The notes under the pieces are model-generated. The model ran no database searches. It was given only the letters and a program-made list of their open reading frames with translations, and was not told the origin of the DNA. The position numbers and the translations under genes are program-made. Below are positions 41,836 to 50,823 of a stretch of 56,477 nt of DNA, piece after piece. Position 1 is the first letter of the stretch. Each line of letters starts with the position of its first letter. The stretch comes from Clostridiales bacterium (GTDB taxonomy: Bacteria; Bacillota; Clostridia; Oscillospirales; CAG-272): positions 1-56,477 of the forward strand of contig JAAWQR010000011.1 in assembly GCA_022800625.1 (NCBI GenBank). The letters are read 5' to 3'.

Positions 41836-42975
41836 ATGATGTATGAAACCCATGGGATTTTATTCGGAGTAATAGCTTTGGTTTGCTCTGTTCTTTTAGC
41901 ATATGCGATAACTCCCATTGTAAGGGTACTTGCATTTAAAATCAAAGCGGTTGATATTCCGAAAGATAACAGACGCATGCATAAGCGTCCGATACCTCTT
42001 ATCGGAGGACTTGCTATATTTCTCAGCTTTTTTATCACATGCCTTTTCTTCTGCGACTATTCAAAAAGTCTCTTTTTGCTTTTGGGCGGAGGACTGCTCA
42101 TTGTAATCGTAGGAATATTTGATGATATTTATTCGATAAATCCATGGCTGAAATTTGCATGTCAAATAGCCATAGCTGCAATAACTGTATGCGGCGGAAT
42201 ACGGATAGATCAAATAAATCTCGGCGGCACGTATATTTCCCTCGGAATATGGAGTATTCCGTTGACCGTTCTGTGGATCACAGGTCTTACGAACGCCATC
42301 AATATTATTGACGGACTTGACGGTCTTTCCTGCGGAGTCTCGACAATATCGCTGATATCAATACTTCTCGTTATTATAACACAGGGCGGGGACTTTAATT
42401 CGGCACTCATAACGCTGATTCTTATAGGATCGTGCTGCGGATTTTTGCCTTCAAACAAAAATCCTGCAAAAATCTTTATGGGCGATACGGGCGCGCTTTT
42501 TCTCGGATATACGCTGTCTGTAATTTCTATTGAGGGTATGTTTAAGCTTCACACGGTTATATCGCTCATCGTTCCGCTTATTATATTCGCACTGCCCTTG
42601 GCAGATACTCTTTTTGCGATTATAAGGCGTCTGCTTGCGGGGAAAAGTCCGTTTGCGGCTGACCGCGGACATTTTCATCACAAGCTTATTGACATGGGAT
42701 TCACACAAAAGGGCGCTGTAAAGATACTTTATTCAATATGTGCTCTTCTCGGACTTGTCGCTGTATTTATGTGTGAAAGTATGTTTGCATATAACAGCAT
42801 ATTTAAATCGCTTTCGATCGCAGTTATTGCAATAATAATCTTTATTATGTATGTATTCATATTGAAGAACCCGGAAAGCCGCGTTCATACAGGATTGCTT
42901 GACAACGCGAACGAACCTTTGCCGGGGGCAGCTACGAGTGAAAAAGATATATCGGAAGATACCGATAAACAATAA
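41836..42975 (+). CDS. UDP-sugar:undecaprenyl-phosphate sugar-1-phosphate transferase (TagO/WecA type)
   Basis: 379 residues, about eleven membrane segments, MraY/WecA family. DIPKDNRRMHKRPIPLIGGLAIF, the metal-binding GIFDDIYSINPWLKF, NIIDGLDGLSCG, GDTGALFLGY and DRGHFHHKL are all present. It starts lipid-linked glycan synthesis by transferring GlcNAc-1-phosphate (or similar) to undecaprenyl phosphate. AGGAGG lies upstream; a second ATG follows one codon later. The acidic C-terminal tail is cytoplasmic. Confidence 0.93.
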   Translation: MMYETHGILFGVIALVCSVLLAYAITPIVRVLAFKIKAVDIPKDNRRMHKRPIPLIGGLAIFLSFFITCLFFCDYSKSLFLLLGGGLLIVIVGIFDDIYSINPWLKFACQIAIAAITVCGGIRIDQINLGGTYISLGIWSIPLTVLWITGLTNAINIIDGLDGLSCGVSTISLISILLVIITQGGDFNSALITLILIGSCCGFLPSNKNPAKIFMGDTGALFLGYTLSVISIEGMFKLHTVISLIVPLIIFALPLADTLFAIIRRLLAGKSPFAADRGHFHHKLIDMGFTQKGAVKILYSICALLGLVAVFMCESMFAYNSIFKSLSIAVIAIIIFIMYVFILKNPESRVHTGLLDNANEPLPGAATSEKDISEDTDKQ

Positions 42976-42999
42976 TTCTAACCGAAGGAAACAACACAA

Positions 43000-43536
43000 A
43001 TGGAAAATAATAAGACGAAAAAAAAGCTTAATATCGTTGATGTCCTGATAATTGTTCTTTTGATTTTATGCGCCGTCGGAATCGGTTTGCGATTTTTACT
43101 CGTAAAGAATACTCCCGATCCGAATACGCTTCCCGATATTAAAACTGAAAAGTATAAGGTTTCGTTTATGATTCGCGATTTCAGGGAATCTACTGCAAAA
43201 TATATGACTGACGGGACTGAATTCCGCTTTTTCGAGACTAATAAAAAATTCGGAGCAATCAGCGGAACTCCGAAAAAAGAAAATGCAGTCAAATACTATT
43301 TCGATGAGAACGGAAAATATATTCAAGTGAACAATTTTGCATCAGGTGAATATGAAAGAGCTGCAAGATTTGACTTTCAAGGCGAATTCCTTGTTGAAGG
43401 CAAGCTGAATGAGGAAGGAATTCTTGTTATCGATGATTCACCGAACTTCAATGTTGCTCAGAATAAAGACGTTATGCTCAGAAATGATGAAATGATCATG
43501 CGTATATACGTGACGGGCATTACACCTGCTTCATAA
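43000..43536 (+). CDS. DUF4330-type membrane-anchored protein, second copy
   Basis: 178 residues with the same layout as the 41309 protein: KLNIVDVLIIVLLILCAVGIGLRFLL as membrane anchor, then a beta-rich outer domain (KYKVSFMIRDFRESTAKYMTDGTEFRFFETNKKFG). Sequence similarity to the first copy is low but the anchor (N-I-x-D-x-L-I) and the first strands align. Last gene of the operon. Confidence 0.75.
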   Translation: MENNKTKKKLNIVDVLIIVLLILCAVGIGLRFLLVKNTPDPNTLPDIKTEKYKVSFMIRDFRESTAKYMTDGTEFRFFETNKKFGAISGTPKKENAVKYYFDENGKYIQVNNFASGEYERAARFDFQGEFLVEGKLNEEGILVIDDSPNFNVAQNKDVMLRNDEMIMRIYVTGITPAS

Positions 43537-43632
43537 GCTTATAATTAGACATATAAAAGCGTAATGGGCATTCGATTGCCTCATAAGCTAAATGTCATAT
43601 TAAATATGCGTAATTCTCGGTTATAAAAATGC

Positions 43633-43684
43633 AAAATAATCGGACTGTAAAAATTCCTTAAAATGATTGCAGTTCGATTATTTT
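43633..43684 (+). terminator. Terminator of polysaccharide operon
   Basis: AAAATAATCGGACTG pairs with CAGTTCGATTATTTT over 15 positions (one G-U). The 22-base loop is large; the arms give A and T tracts on both sides. Confidence 0.7.
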
Positions 43685-43714
43685 CATAAATTATCGGAAA
43701 ATGTGAAAAAGCTC

Positions 43715-43743
43715 TTGCAAATCGTAAAATTATGTGATATAAT
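43715..43743 (+). promoter_or_regulatory. rpsT promoter
   Basis: TTGCAA, 17 bases, TATAAT. The leader of about 110 bases contains a CTGCGG/CCGCAG hairpin and a GCAT/ATGC hairpin. S20 is autoregulated in E. coli; whether this leader takes part is unknown. Confidence 0.8.
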
Positions 43744-43858
43744 AAATAAGTATGAGAATACGGAGACGCATACCCTCTCAGATGCGCTTCCAGAACATAA
43801 TCTTGATTGACTGCGGTCGTGCCGCAGGGTCATAAAAAATTCAGAAGGGATTTTTAAT

Positions 43859-44122
43859 ATGCCGAATATTAAATCTGCAAAAAAGCGCGTAAAGGTAATT
43901 GAAAGCAAAACTCTTTACAACAAAATGTTTAAGTCTCAGCTTCGTACTATTATTAAAAAGTACAATGCTGCTGTTGAATCGGGCGACAAGGCTGCCGCAA
44001 CGGAAGCATACAAGCTTGCTGTAAAGAAAATCGATCAGGCTGCTGCACGCGGAATTCTCCATAAGAACAATGCTGCACGCCGTAAGAGCCAGTTCACAGT
44101 AAAGCTGAACGGCATGGCGTAA
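43859..44122 (+). CDS. rpsT: Ribosomal protein S20
   Basis: 87 residues, highly basic, helical: MPNIKSAKKRVKVIESKTLYNK, LRTIIKKYNAAVESGD, IDQAAARGILHKNNAARRKSQ. It binds 16S rRNA in the 30S body. Monocistronic, with promoter at 43715 and terminator just after. AGAAGGGA lies upstream. Confidence 0.98.
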   Translation: MPNIKSAKKRVKVIESKTLYNKMFKSQLRTIIKKYNAAVESGDKAAATEAYKLAVKKIDQAAARGILHKNNAARRKSQFTVKLNGMA

Positions 44123-44151
44123 GTCTGTAACAAATTATTATCAAAAAACAA

Positions 44152-44193
44152 AAATGCTTGAAGTCGAGTTACTCGATCCTCAAGCATTTTTTT
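44152..44193 (+). terminator. Terminator between rpsT and trxA
   Basis: TGCTTGA, TCGAG paired with CTCGA, CTCAAGCA, then seven T. The two genes converge here. Confidence 0.85.
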
Positions 44194-44201
44194 GTTTATT
44201 T

Positions 44202-44528
44202 TTAAATTTTCAATATATCTGACAGAAGAGCGCTGACTTTATCCTTTGGGATAAATCCGATTGAAGTATTTTTTACTTCTCCGCCGTCAAACAGTACAAG
44301 CGTAGGTATGCTTGCAATATTGAAATCTGCTGCAAGCTCGCTTTCCTCATCAACATTGACTTTTCCGACTTTAACTTTGCCCTCATATTCCGATGCTATC
44401 TCCTCAATTACAGGCGACATCATGCGGCACGGACCGCACCACGGCGCCCAGAAATCGAGCAATACGGGAATGTTTGATTTTTTTATCTCTGAATCAAAAT
44501 TGTTTTTAGTTACGTTAATTTCAGCCAT
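44202..44528 (-). CDS. trxA: Thioredoxin
   Basis: 108 residues with the canonical WCGPCRMM active site in FWAPWCGPCRMMSPVIEE (about 28-45) and the cis-proline loop SIPTLVLF. Cytosolic disulfide reductase. It follows the peroxiredoxin gene by 20 bases, a likely redox operon in which thioredoxin can reduce Bcp. ATG at 44528 fits the family start. Confidence 0.97.
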   Translation of the reverse strand: MAEINVTKNNFDSEIKKSNIPVLLDFWAPWCGPCRMMSPVIEEIASEYEGKVKVGKVNVDEESELAADFNIASIPTLVLFDGGEVKNTSIGFIPKDKVSALLSDILKI

Positions 44529-44548
44529 ATAATTGTCCTTTCTCATTC

Positions 44549-45001
44549 TTACAGCAATGCCAGTGTATCTGACGGATTATTTTTTGCTTTTACCTTCTCG
44601 GCTGCAGATATAATCGTACCGTTTTCGTCTATCAAATATGTCGTTCTGACAACTCCCATTGATGTTTTTCCGCACATTGTCTTTTCATGCCATACATCGT
44701 ATGCTTTAATTGCTTCAAGCTCAGGATCTGACAGAATTATAAACGGCAAATTATATTTTGTTTCAAATTTTTTGTGAGACGCTGTGCTGTCGCGGCTGAT
44801 GCCGAGTATCACAGCACCTTTCTCTGTAAAGTCTCCGTAAAGCTCTGCGAAGGCGCATGCCTGAGCCGAGCACCCGGGAGTGTTGTCCTTAGGATAGAAG
44901 TACAGAACTACCTTTTTCCCGCGGTAGTCTGACAAGCGATGTGTTTCACCGTTTTGATCCTGAAGAGCAAAATCAGGCGCTTTTGAGTTTATTTCCAACA
45001 T
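44549..45001 (-). CDS. bcp: Thiol peroxidase of the Bcp/PrxQ type
   Basis: About 150 residues. Peroxidatic cysteine in the PxxxTPxC motif (YPKDNTPGCSAQACAF), with a second cysteine five residues later as in atypical two-cysteine Bcp. ILGISRDSTASHKKF and GVVRTTYLIDENG follow. It reduces H2O2 and organic peroxides using thioredoxin. GGAG favours the ATG at 45001; an in-frame ATG at 45013 and a GCCGC/GCGGC hairpin lie upstream. Confidence 0.95.
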   Translation of the reverse strand: MLEINSKAPDFALQDQNGETHRLSDYRGKKVVLYFYPKDNTPGCSAQACAFAELYGDFTEKGAVILGISRDSTASHKKFETKYNLPFIILSDPELEAIKAYDVWHEKTMCGKTSMGVVRTTYLIDENGTIISAAEKVKAKNNPSDTLALL

Positions 45002-45188
45002 AATAATCTCCATCCCGCCGCAGGAGCGGCGATAAAAATATTAATTAATAAGTTCACTATGTTTGTACGGGCGAGCCTGCACAAGCGTTTTTTACAAGAG
45101 CGTGGTTTCTGCACAAGCTGGTCTGTCGAGCAGATGAAATTTTTTGCTTGAAACTACAGTATCGTATTTTTACGCTGTTCTCCTGAAA

Positions 45189-45392
45189 TCAGTCTATTAC
45201 TTTATAGCCTTCGCTTTCTACGGCAGTTTTGACGGCAGAATCCTCGATTTCTTTATCGGATACAATTACAGCCGTGCCGTCTGTGTGATTTACCTTAGCT
45301 TCCGTAACTCCGTCAAGCTTTTCGAGCGCGCTCTTTACATGAGCTTCGCAGTGAGCGCACATCATACCTTCGATTTTAACTGTTCTTTCCAT
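45189..45392 (-). CDS. Internal CopZ-like copper chaperone frame within copA
   Basis: In-frame internal start: AAGGAGA (45401-45407), an 8-base spacer and ATG at 45390-45392, giving a 67-residue CopZ-like protein (TVKIEGMMCAHCEAHV, ending YKVID). The spacing is as good as any true start in this window. Separate chaperone production from the same mRNA is therefore plausible, alongside the fusion. Confidence 0.6.
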   Translation of the reverse strand: MERTVKIEGMMCAHCEAHVKSALEKLDGVTEAKVNHTDGTAVIVSDKEIEDSAVKTAVESEGYKVID

Positions 45393-47714
45393 AGCGATTT
45401 TCTCCTTTTGTATAATTGTTTTTGATTTATCTTTATTATTTTGTGTTGCATCGTTTTTTGGATGTATGCGGCAAAGGTTCAGCCTCAGAGCATTCATTAC
45501 GACACAGAAGCTTGAAAGGCTCATCGCCGCCGCTCCGAACATCGGATTCAGCTCCCAGCCGAAAATATTTATAAATACCCCCGCTGCAAGCGGAATTCCG
45601 CATACATTGTATATGAATGCCCAAAATAAATTTTCCTTGATATTTTTGAGCGCCTTACGGCTGAGCTTGATGGCGGCAGGAACGTCGGACAGCCTGCTCT
45701 TCATCAGCACTACGTCAGCAGAATCGATTGCAACATCAACCCCTGCTCCGATTGCGATTCCCGTATCGGCTGTTGTAAGCGCCGGTGCGTCATTAATGCC
45801 GTCTCCTACCATTGCGACGTGTCCGTAAGATTTAAGCTTCTCTATTTCGCGTGCTTTTCCGTCGGGAAGAACGCCTGCAACAACTTCATCAACACCTGCA
45901 AGCCGTCCAATAGCATTTGCGGTTTTTTGGTTGTCTCCGGTCAGCATTATAACGCGCAGACTCATATTTTTCATTTCCCGCACAGCGGACAGGCTGTCCT
46001 CTTTAATTGTATCCGCAACGGCAATAATTCCGAGCAATTTTCCTCCGTATGAAAAGTAAAGCGGAGTTTTTCCTTCATCGGACAGCGAGTCGGCGAGAGC
46101 TTTAAGCTTTGATAGGTCATGTTCTGATTCCTTACCGAGATTTTCTTTTATAAAGTCGATCTTTCCTCCGATGAGCGGCATATCTTTATATATTGCCGAC
46201 AGACCGTTGCCGGGAGAAATTTTGAATTCTCTGACGTCCTCTGCATGAATTCCACGCTCTGCTGCGGCAGCCGCTACAGCTGAGGCAAGCGGATGCTCGC
46301 TTTTGCTCTCAAGGAAGCAAGCGAGCTGCAAAAGCTCATATTCCGTATGATTTTCTGTCGGTATAATATCGGTTACAGACGGCTTTCCTTCGGTGATCGT
46401 TCCTGTTTTATCAAGAGCGACAACAGATACTCGTCCTGCTCCTTCAAGAGAAGCTGCTGTCTTGAACAGAATTCCGTTTTTTGCGCCTACTCCGCTGCCT
46501 ACCATAACGGCGACGGGAGTCGCAAGTCCCAATGCGCACGGACAGCTTATGACAAGAACGGATATTGCGCGCTCCATTGCAAAACCGAAGCTTTGACCTA
46601 CAGCAAGCCATACGATAAGCGTTACGGCTGCCACAGCAAGTACGGCTGGTACGAAAATTCCCGATACCTTATCGGCAATTTTTGCGATAGGAGCTTTGGT
46701 CGCATTAGCGTCGCTTACCATACGGATTATTTGGGAAAGCGTGGTATCCTCTCCTACTCTTGTTGCTCTGCACTTTATATAACCCGAAGTATTTATACAT
46801 GACGCTGATACACTGTCTCCGACAGATTTGTCTACGGGAATACTCTCTCCCGTAAGCGCGCTTTCGTCTGTTGAACATTCGCCGTCGATTATTATGCCGT
46901 CTACGGGAATTCTTCCGCCCGGACGTACGACAAATACATCTCCTATAGATACGTTTTCAACGGGAACCTCAGTTTCTCTTCCGTCTTTTAAAATTACAGC
47001 GGTTTTCGGCGCGAGATTCATCAGCGAGCGAAGCGCGTCTGTTGTTTTTCCCTTTGCACGAGCTTCAAGCAGCTTTCCGACCGTTATCAGAGCAAGTATC
47101 ATAGCGGCTGATTCAAAATATAAGCCGTGCATATATTCCATGGCAAGCATGCTGTTTCCTTCAGCTTCGGCAATCGCTATTCGGAGCAGAATATATATGC
47201 TGTATGCCGCCGAAGCACCTGCTCCCAAGGCTACAAGCGTATCCATGTTCGGCGAGCGTCTGAGCAGACTTTTTGTTCCGCTGATGAAGAATTTTTGTCC
47301 GATCGCCATAACTGCGGCAGTCAGCAAAAGCTGCATAATTCCGAGCGCGGTATAGCTTCTTGTAAGAAAGTCCGGCAGAGGCAAGCTCCACATTGTATGC
47401 CCCATGGAAATATACATGAGAATAATTAAAAAAACGAGCGACCATATCAGCCTGTGTACAAGAGAGCGATATTCACTTTTTTCTTCACTTTTACCGACAT
47501 TGGATTTTTTATCTGAGTCTTTAGCTACGGCACCGTAGCCTGCGGAACTTACAGCAGCGATTATGGCACTGTCCGATATATTTCCTTCAACCGCCATGTC
47601 TCCCGTCAGGAGATTTACTGAACAGTCGGTGACTCCTTCGAGCGCTCTTACAGACTTATCTACCCTGGCACTGCAAGCGGCGCATGTCATTCCGGTTACG
47701 GTATACCGTTTCAT
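45189..47714 (-). CDS. copA: Copper P1B-type ATPase with fused C-terminal CopZ-like domain
   Basis: 841 residues. N-terminal heavy-metal domain (TGMTCAACSARVDK), about eight membrane segments, ion-site CPC (VISCPCALGLATPVAVMVG), phosphorylation site DKTGTITEG, HP motif (SEHPLASAV), and GDGINDAPAL. After the last membrane segments (FVVMNALRLNL) a linker leads into a complete second heavy-metal domain (GMMCAHCEAHVKSALEKL). CopA exports Cu(I). Normally the C-terminal domain is a separate copZ chaperone; here both are one frame, with a strong internal ribosome site before the CopZ part. Promoter at 47957. Confidence 0.95.
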   Translation of the reverse strand: MKRYTVTGMTCAACSARVDKSVRALEGVTDCSVNLLTGDMAVEGNISDSAIIAAVSSAGYGAVAKDSDKKSNVGKSEEKSEYRSLVHRLIWSLVFLIILMYISMGHTMWSLPLPDFLTRSYTALGIMQLLLTAAVMAIGQKFFISGTKSLLRRSPNMDTLVALGAGASAAYSIYILLRIAIAEAEGNSMLAMEYMHGLYFESAAMILALITVGKLLEARAKGKTTDALRSLMNLAPKTAVILKDGRETEVPVENVSIGDVFVVRPGGRIPVDGIIIDGECSTDESALTGESIPVDKSVGDSVSASCINTSGYIKCRATRVGEDTTLSQIIRMVSDANATKAPIAKIADKVSGIFVPAVLAVAAVTLIVWLAVGQSFGFAMERAISVLVISCPCALGLATPVAVMVGSGVGAKNGILFKTAASLEGAGRVSVVALDKTGTITEGKPSVTDIIPTENHTEYELLQLACFLESKSEHPLASAVAAAAAERGIHAEDVREFKISPGNGLSAIYKDMPLIGGKIDFIKENLGKESEHDLSKLKALADSLSDEGKTPLYFSYGGKLLGIIAVADTIKEDSLSAVREMKNMSLRVIMLTGDNQKTANAIGRLAGVDEVVAGVLPDGKAREIEKLKSYGHVAMVGDGINDAPALTTADTGIAIGAGVDVAIDSADVVLMKSRLSDVPAAIKLSRKALKNIKENLFWAFIYNVCGIPLAAGVFINIFGWELNPMFGAAAMSLSSFCVVMNALRLNLCRIHPKNDATQNNKDKSKTIIQKEKIAMERTVKIEGMMCAHCEAHVKSALEKLDGVTEAKVNHTDGTAVIVSDKEIEDSAVKTAVESEGYKVID

Positions 47715-47928
47715 TTGATTCCTCCTTTAATTTTATGTATAGCCTTATTCTATTCTAATGTATGTTGTTCTTTGATCACTTAACCGTATATTTTTGAGTT
47801 TTGATCCTTTTAAATGAAGTTTGCCCCCGAACAGTATAAATTATGCTTATCGGCGGACCTGACCGAGATAAGCTGTGAAACAAAATTACCGTAGTAAAAT
47901 ATTTTCAAAACTTATCTTTCAGAGGAGC

Positions 47929-47940
47929 GGAATATATTCC
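47929..47940. promoter_or_regulatory. Possible operator palindrome in copA leader
   Basis: GGAATATATTCC, a perfect 12-base palindrome about 10 bases downstream of the expected start of the copA transcript. The position suits a repressor site; it does not look like a CsoR or CopY box that I know. Confidence 0.4.
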
Positions 47941-47956
47941 CATCAGTTCTGTAGGT

Positions 47957-47986
47957 ATTATAACATGTCCCTTTGTATTTTGTCAA
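47957..47986 (-). promoter_or_regulatory. copA promoter
   Basis: Minus strand TTGACA, 18 bases, TATAAT. The leader is about 235 bases long, which is long for such a gene. Confidence 0.8.
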
Positions 47987-48321
47987 TAGGACTTTGAAAT
48001 CAGATGAAAAATCTGTGATTTGAGAAAAATAACAAAACGAAGAGTGATGAAAAATGTTACAGATAAAATATTATGCGCAATGAGTTCCGAATAAATAACA
48101 AAATTGACCGTAGGGAGAATAAAAATATATATTTTTTGCTCAAAAAAAGCCTTAATGTGCGTACAAAATAGTATGCCGTATAATTGTATCGGATAATAAA
48201 CAGAATGGGTGAAATTGGATATAAAAGGGAAATAAGAAGATAATTGCCGCCGATTTTAGCGGGAAAGAGCTGAAAATAGTCAAATTTGCGAAAAAAAGAT
48301 AAAATTATTTGCACAAAACCC

Positions 48322-48350
48322 TTGCTATTTAATATGAGGTGTATTATAAT
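48322..48350 (+). promoter_or_regulatory. Promoter of the mraZ cluster
   Basis: TTGCTA, 17 bases, TATAAT, immediately upstream of the MraZ repeat boxes. Confidence 0.8.
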
Positions 48351-48359
48351 AAAAACATG

Positions 48360-48399
48360 AAGTGGTGAAAAGTGACACTAAGTGAAACGAAATGGAGGA
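48360..48399 (+). promoter_or_regulatory. MraZ operator: four 10-base repeats
   Basis: AAGTGGTGAA, AAGTGACACT, AAGTGAAACG, AAATGGAGGA: four direct repeats with exact 10-base phase, overlapping the ribosome binding site of mraZ. MraZ is known to bind such short direct repeats at its own promoter, so this is an autorepression site. Confidence 0.85.
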
Positions 48400-48407
48400 A
48401 ATGATCT

Positions 48408-48827
48408 GTGCTTACAGGAAAGTATTATCACTCAATCGACGCAAAAAACAGAATAATCGTTCCCTCCAAAATCAAGGAGCAGATAGGTTCGACCATTACT
48501 ATTATTAAGGATTCCGACCGTTGCCTCTGCGCATATTCGGATGAGGAATGGGAAAAGTATACTGCAAAGATAAACGAGCTTCCGAAGGCTAAGGCAAAAG
48601 ATATAGCAAGATTTCTGTACGCCAACGCCGTAACGGTGCAGCCTGATTCACAGGGGCGGATTCTTCTGCCGCAGGATATGATAGATTACGCAGGAATAAC
48701 AAAGAATGTTGTAACGGTCGGCTGCGGAAAGTATGCCGAGATTTGGTCCGAGGAAAGATGGAACGAAAACAACATGGAAGCGGAGCCGGAAAACTTTGCC
48801 GAAATGCTTGAAATGCTTGGTCTTTAA
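48408..48827 (+). CDS. mraZ: Transcriptional regulator MraZ
   Basis: 139 residues with two AbrB-like half domains: YYHSIDAKNRIIVPSKIKEQIG and VQPDSQGRILLPQDMIDYAGI, each with the DxxGR/DxKNR turn. It assembles as a ring and represses the division and cell-wall cluster that it heads. GTG start with GGAGG 9 bases upstream. Confidence 0.96.
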   Translation: MLTGKYYHSIDAKNRIIVPSKIKEQIGSTITIIKDSDRCLCAYSDEEWEKYTAKINELPKAKAKDIARFLYANAVTVQPDSQGRILLPQDMIDYAGITKNVVTVGCGKYAEIWSEERWNENNMEAEPENFAEMLEMLGL

Positions 48828-48852
48828 TTTTATATAGTAAGGATAGCTCGGC

Positions 48853-49791
48853 ATGGAGTTTGTACATAAATCTATTTTGTTTAACGAGTGTATGGAGGCG
48901 CTTTCCCCGGAACGCGGCGGAGTTTATGTTGACTGCACAGCAGGAGGAGGGGGACATTCGCTCGGAATTGCCGAACGGCTTCCCGAAGGCGGACGGCTTA
49001 TCTGCCTTGACAGAGACGATGATGCGCTTGAAGCCTGCAGAAAACGTCTGAAGCAATATGAGGATAAAGTAACTCTTGTAAAAATCGAATTTTCAAGAAT
49101 AGGCGACGCGCTTGACGCTCTCGGCATAGACGAGATAGACGGAGTTATGTGGGATCTCGGCGTTTCATCATATCAGCTTGACGAGGCTGAAAGAGGATTT
49201 TCTTATATGGCGGATGCACCGCTTGATATGAGAATGGACAGAAGTTCGGATTTCAGCGCCTATACGGTTGTAAACACGTATACGGAGGATGAGCTGAGAC
49301 GAATCATATCGTCATACGGAGAAGAAAGATTTGCCGGAAGAATAGCACGCAGTATAGCGGAAAAAAGAGCGGATAAAGATATTCTGACCACCCTTGAACT
49401 TTCGGAGATAATAAAAAATGCAATTCCGACCGCCGCAAGGCGAGGGGAAGCACAGCATCCCGCAAAGAGAACTTTTCAGGCAATTCGCATTGAAGTAAAC
49501 CGTGAGCTTGACGTTATAAAACCGTCTCTTGAAGAAGCAGCGGCAAGACTGAGAAGCTGCGGGCGAGCTGCGGTTATTACATTTCACTCGCTTGAGGACA
49601 GAATAGTAAAACAGACGATGAAACAATTGTCCGAGGGATGTACATGCCCTCCCGAATTTCCCGTATGCGTGTGCGGAAACAAGCCGAAGGTAAAAATTCT
49701 AACAAAAAAGCCGATTGTTCCGACAGCGGCTGAAACAGAAGATAACCCGAGAGCAAGGAGCGCAAAGCTCAGAGTAATCAGTAAAATATAA
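48853..49791 (+). CDS. rsmH: 16S rRNA (cytosine1402-N4)-methyltransferase
   Basis: 312 residues. SAM site DCTAGGGGHSLGIAERL, MWDLGVSSYQLDEAERGFSY, PLDMRMDR, and RTFQAIRIEVNREL with ITFHSLEDRIVK are all RsmH hallmarks. Second gene of the cluster, 25 bases after mraZ. Confidence 0.97.
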   Translation: MEFVHKSILFNECMEALSPERGGVYVDCTAGGGGHSLGIAERLPEGGRLICLDRDDDALEACRKRLKQYEDKVTLVKIEFSRIGDALDALGIDEIDGVMWDLGVSSYQLDEAERGFSYMADAPLDMRMDRSSDFSAYTVVNTYTEDELRRIISSYGEERFAGRIARSIAEKRADKDILTTLELSEIIKNAIPTAARRGEAQHPAKRTFQAIRIEVNRELDVIKPSLEEAAARLRSCGRAAVITFHSLEDRIVKQTMKQLSEGCTCPPEFPVCVCGNKPKVKILTKKPIVPTAAETEDNPRARSAKLRVISKI

Positions 49792-49893
49792 AGAAGTTCG
49801 GGTTTTTGAGAGCGCGGACAAGCAGGTACAGCCTGCATAGCTGTCAAAACTCATAAAACCAAATTAAAAAGCTTATCGGATAGGAGAAAAAAC

Positions 49894-50715
49894 GTGACAT
49901 ATCAAAGTGCAAGACCGATAAATATAAATTACGGAAGAATCGGCAAAGCTCCCGCTGAAAAACACGGCGGTAATACTGTCAGTGCGTCAAGCTGTTCACA
50001 GCTTCACGTAAACTCCCCGAGAAGCACTTCGCGGCCGAACAGAGCGCCGTCGGCAAGACCGGCAGGGGCGGTAGGATATTCTCAGAACAGCCGCAACAGA
50101 TACAATAGTACTGAGATGCGTCGAAACGCTCAGAACAGCGCACGCCGCCGTGCGGAGGCTGAAAGAAGACTTGCTGAGCGTGAGAGAGAACTTGCCGCAA
50201 TCAAAGCATATGAAAAGAAAGTAAAGCGGGAAAACGCCGAAGCTCACCGTGCCGCGCGTCTTGCAGAAAAGAAAAAGCTCAAGAGAGACGAGGCTGAAAT
50301 GCTGAAAAGTGAGATAAAGGTTGAGCGGGTAAAGCTTCCTATATCGTTTATAGTAAGCGTTGCGGTTGCGTTTATTATGCTCATGGGCGTTGTATTCAGC
50401 TTTTCCGAGGTTTCAAAGTCGAGCACGGAGCTTTCGGATATGAAATATGAACTTTCCGGTATTGAAGCTGAGGCTGAAAAGCTCGGAGTTGTGCTTGAGA
50501 GAAAGAACGATCTCAGAGTGATTGAAGATACTGCAGAAAACGATTACATGATGGTTCGTGAGGATGCGGTGCAGAAGAAGTACATATCACTGTCGTCGGG
50601 CGACAGGATCGTGCTTGAAAATAAAAATGAGAATACTGAAGATAAGGGCTTTTTCGGCGAGATGCTCTCATCGTTTGCATCGGCGTTTGACGGTATTCTC
50701 GACTATTTCCACTGA
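49894..50715 (+). CDS. FtsL-like divisome protein with long N-terminal tail
   Basis: 273 residues. Residues 1-65 are polar and low-complexity; 66-145 form a highly charged Arg/Glu/Lys coiled coil (RRAEAERRLAERERELAAIK). One membrane segment at about 150-172 (ISFIVSVAVAFIMLMGVVF) is followed by a short leucine-zipper-like outer helix (STELSDMKYELSGIEAEAEKL) and a YMMVREDAVQKKYISL stretch typical of FtsL/septum-formation-initiator proteins. Identity rests on layout and position between rsmH and the PBP gene. The cytoplasmic tail is much longer than in Bacillus FtsL. GTG start with TAGGAGA upstream. Confidence 0.75.
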   Translation: MTYQSARPININYGRIGKAPAEKHGGNTVSASSCSQLHVNSPRSTSRPNRAPSARPAGAVGYSQNSRNRYNSTEMRRNAQNSARRRAEAERRLAERERELAAIKAYEKKVKRENAEAHRAARLAEKKKLKRDEAEMLKSEIKVERVKLPISFIVSVAVAFIMLMGVVFSFSEVSKSSTELSDMKYELSGIEAEAEKLGVVLERKNDLRVIEDTAENDYMMVREDAVQKKYISLSSGDRIVLENKNENTEDKGFFGEMLSSFASAFDGILDYFH

Positions 50716-50823
50716 CTTTTTTGTCTGCCTGAACAGCGCGTCTGATAGATATAAAGCTTTTTAAAATTCTGATAATCTATGCAGGTGGGCGGCGGATATT
50801 CGGTTATTTTTATCGGTTTTCAG

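Larger units (their letters stand above)
47715..48321. other. Non-coding gap between copA and mraZ
   Basis: About 0.6 kb without a credible gene. It contains the copA promoter (47957-47986, minus) with the GGAATATATTCC palindrome (47929-47940) in its leader. 48000-48320 is AT-rich with no structure I recognise. Confidence 0.6.

Noticed and set aside
48057..48314. 85-codon minus-strand frame upstream of mraZ
   Set aside because: Low-complexity Phe/Leu/Ile-rich translation of AT-rich DNA, with no start signals.
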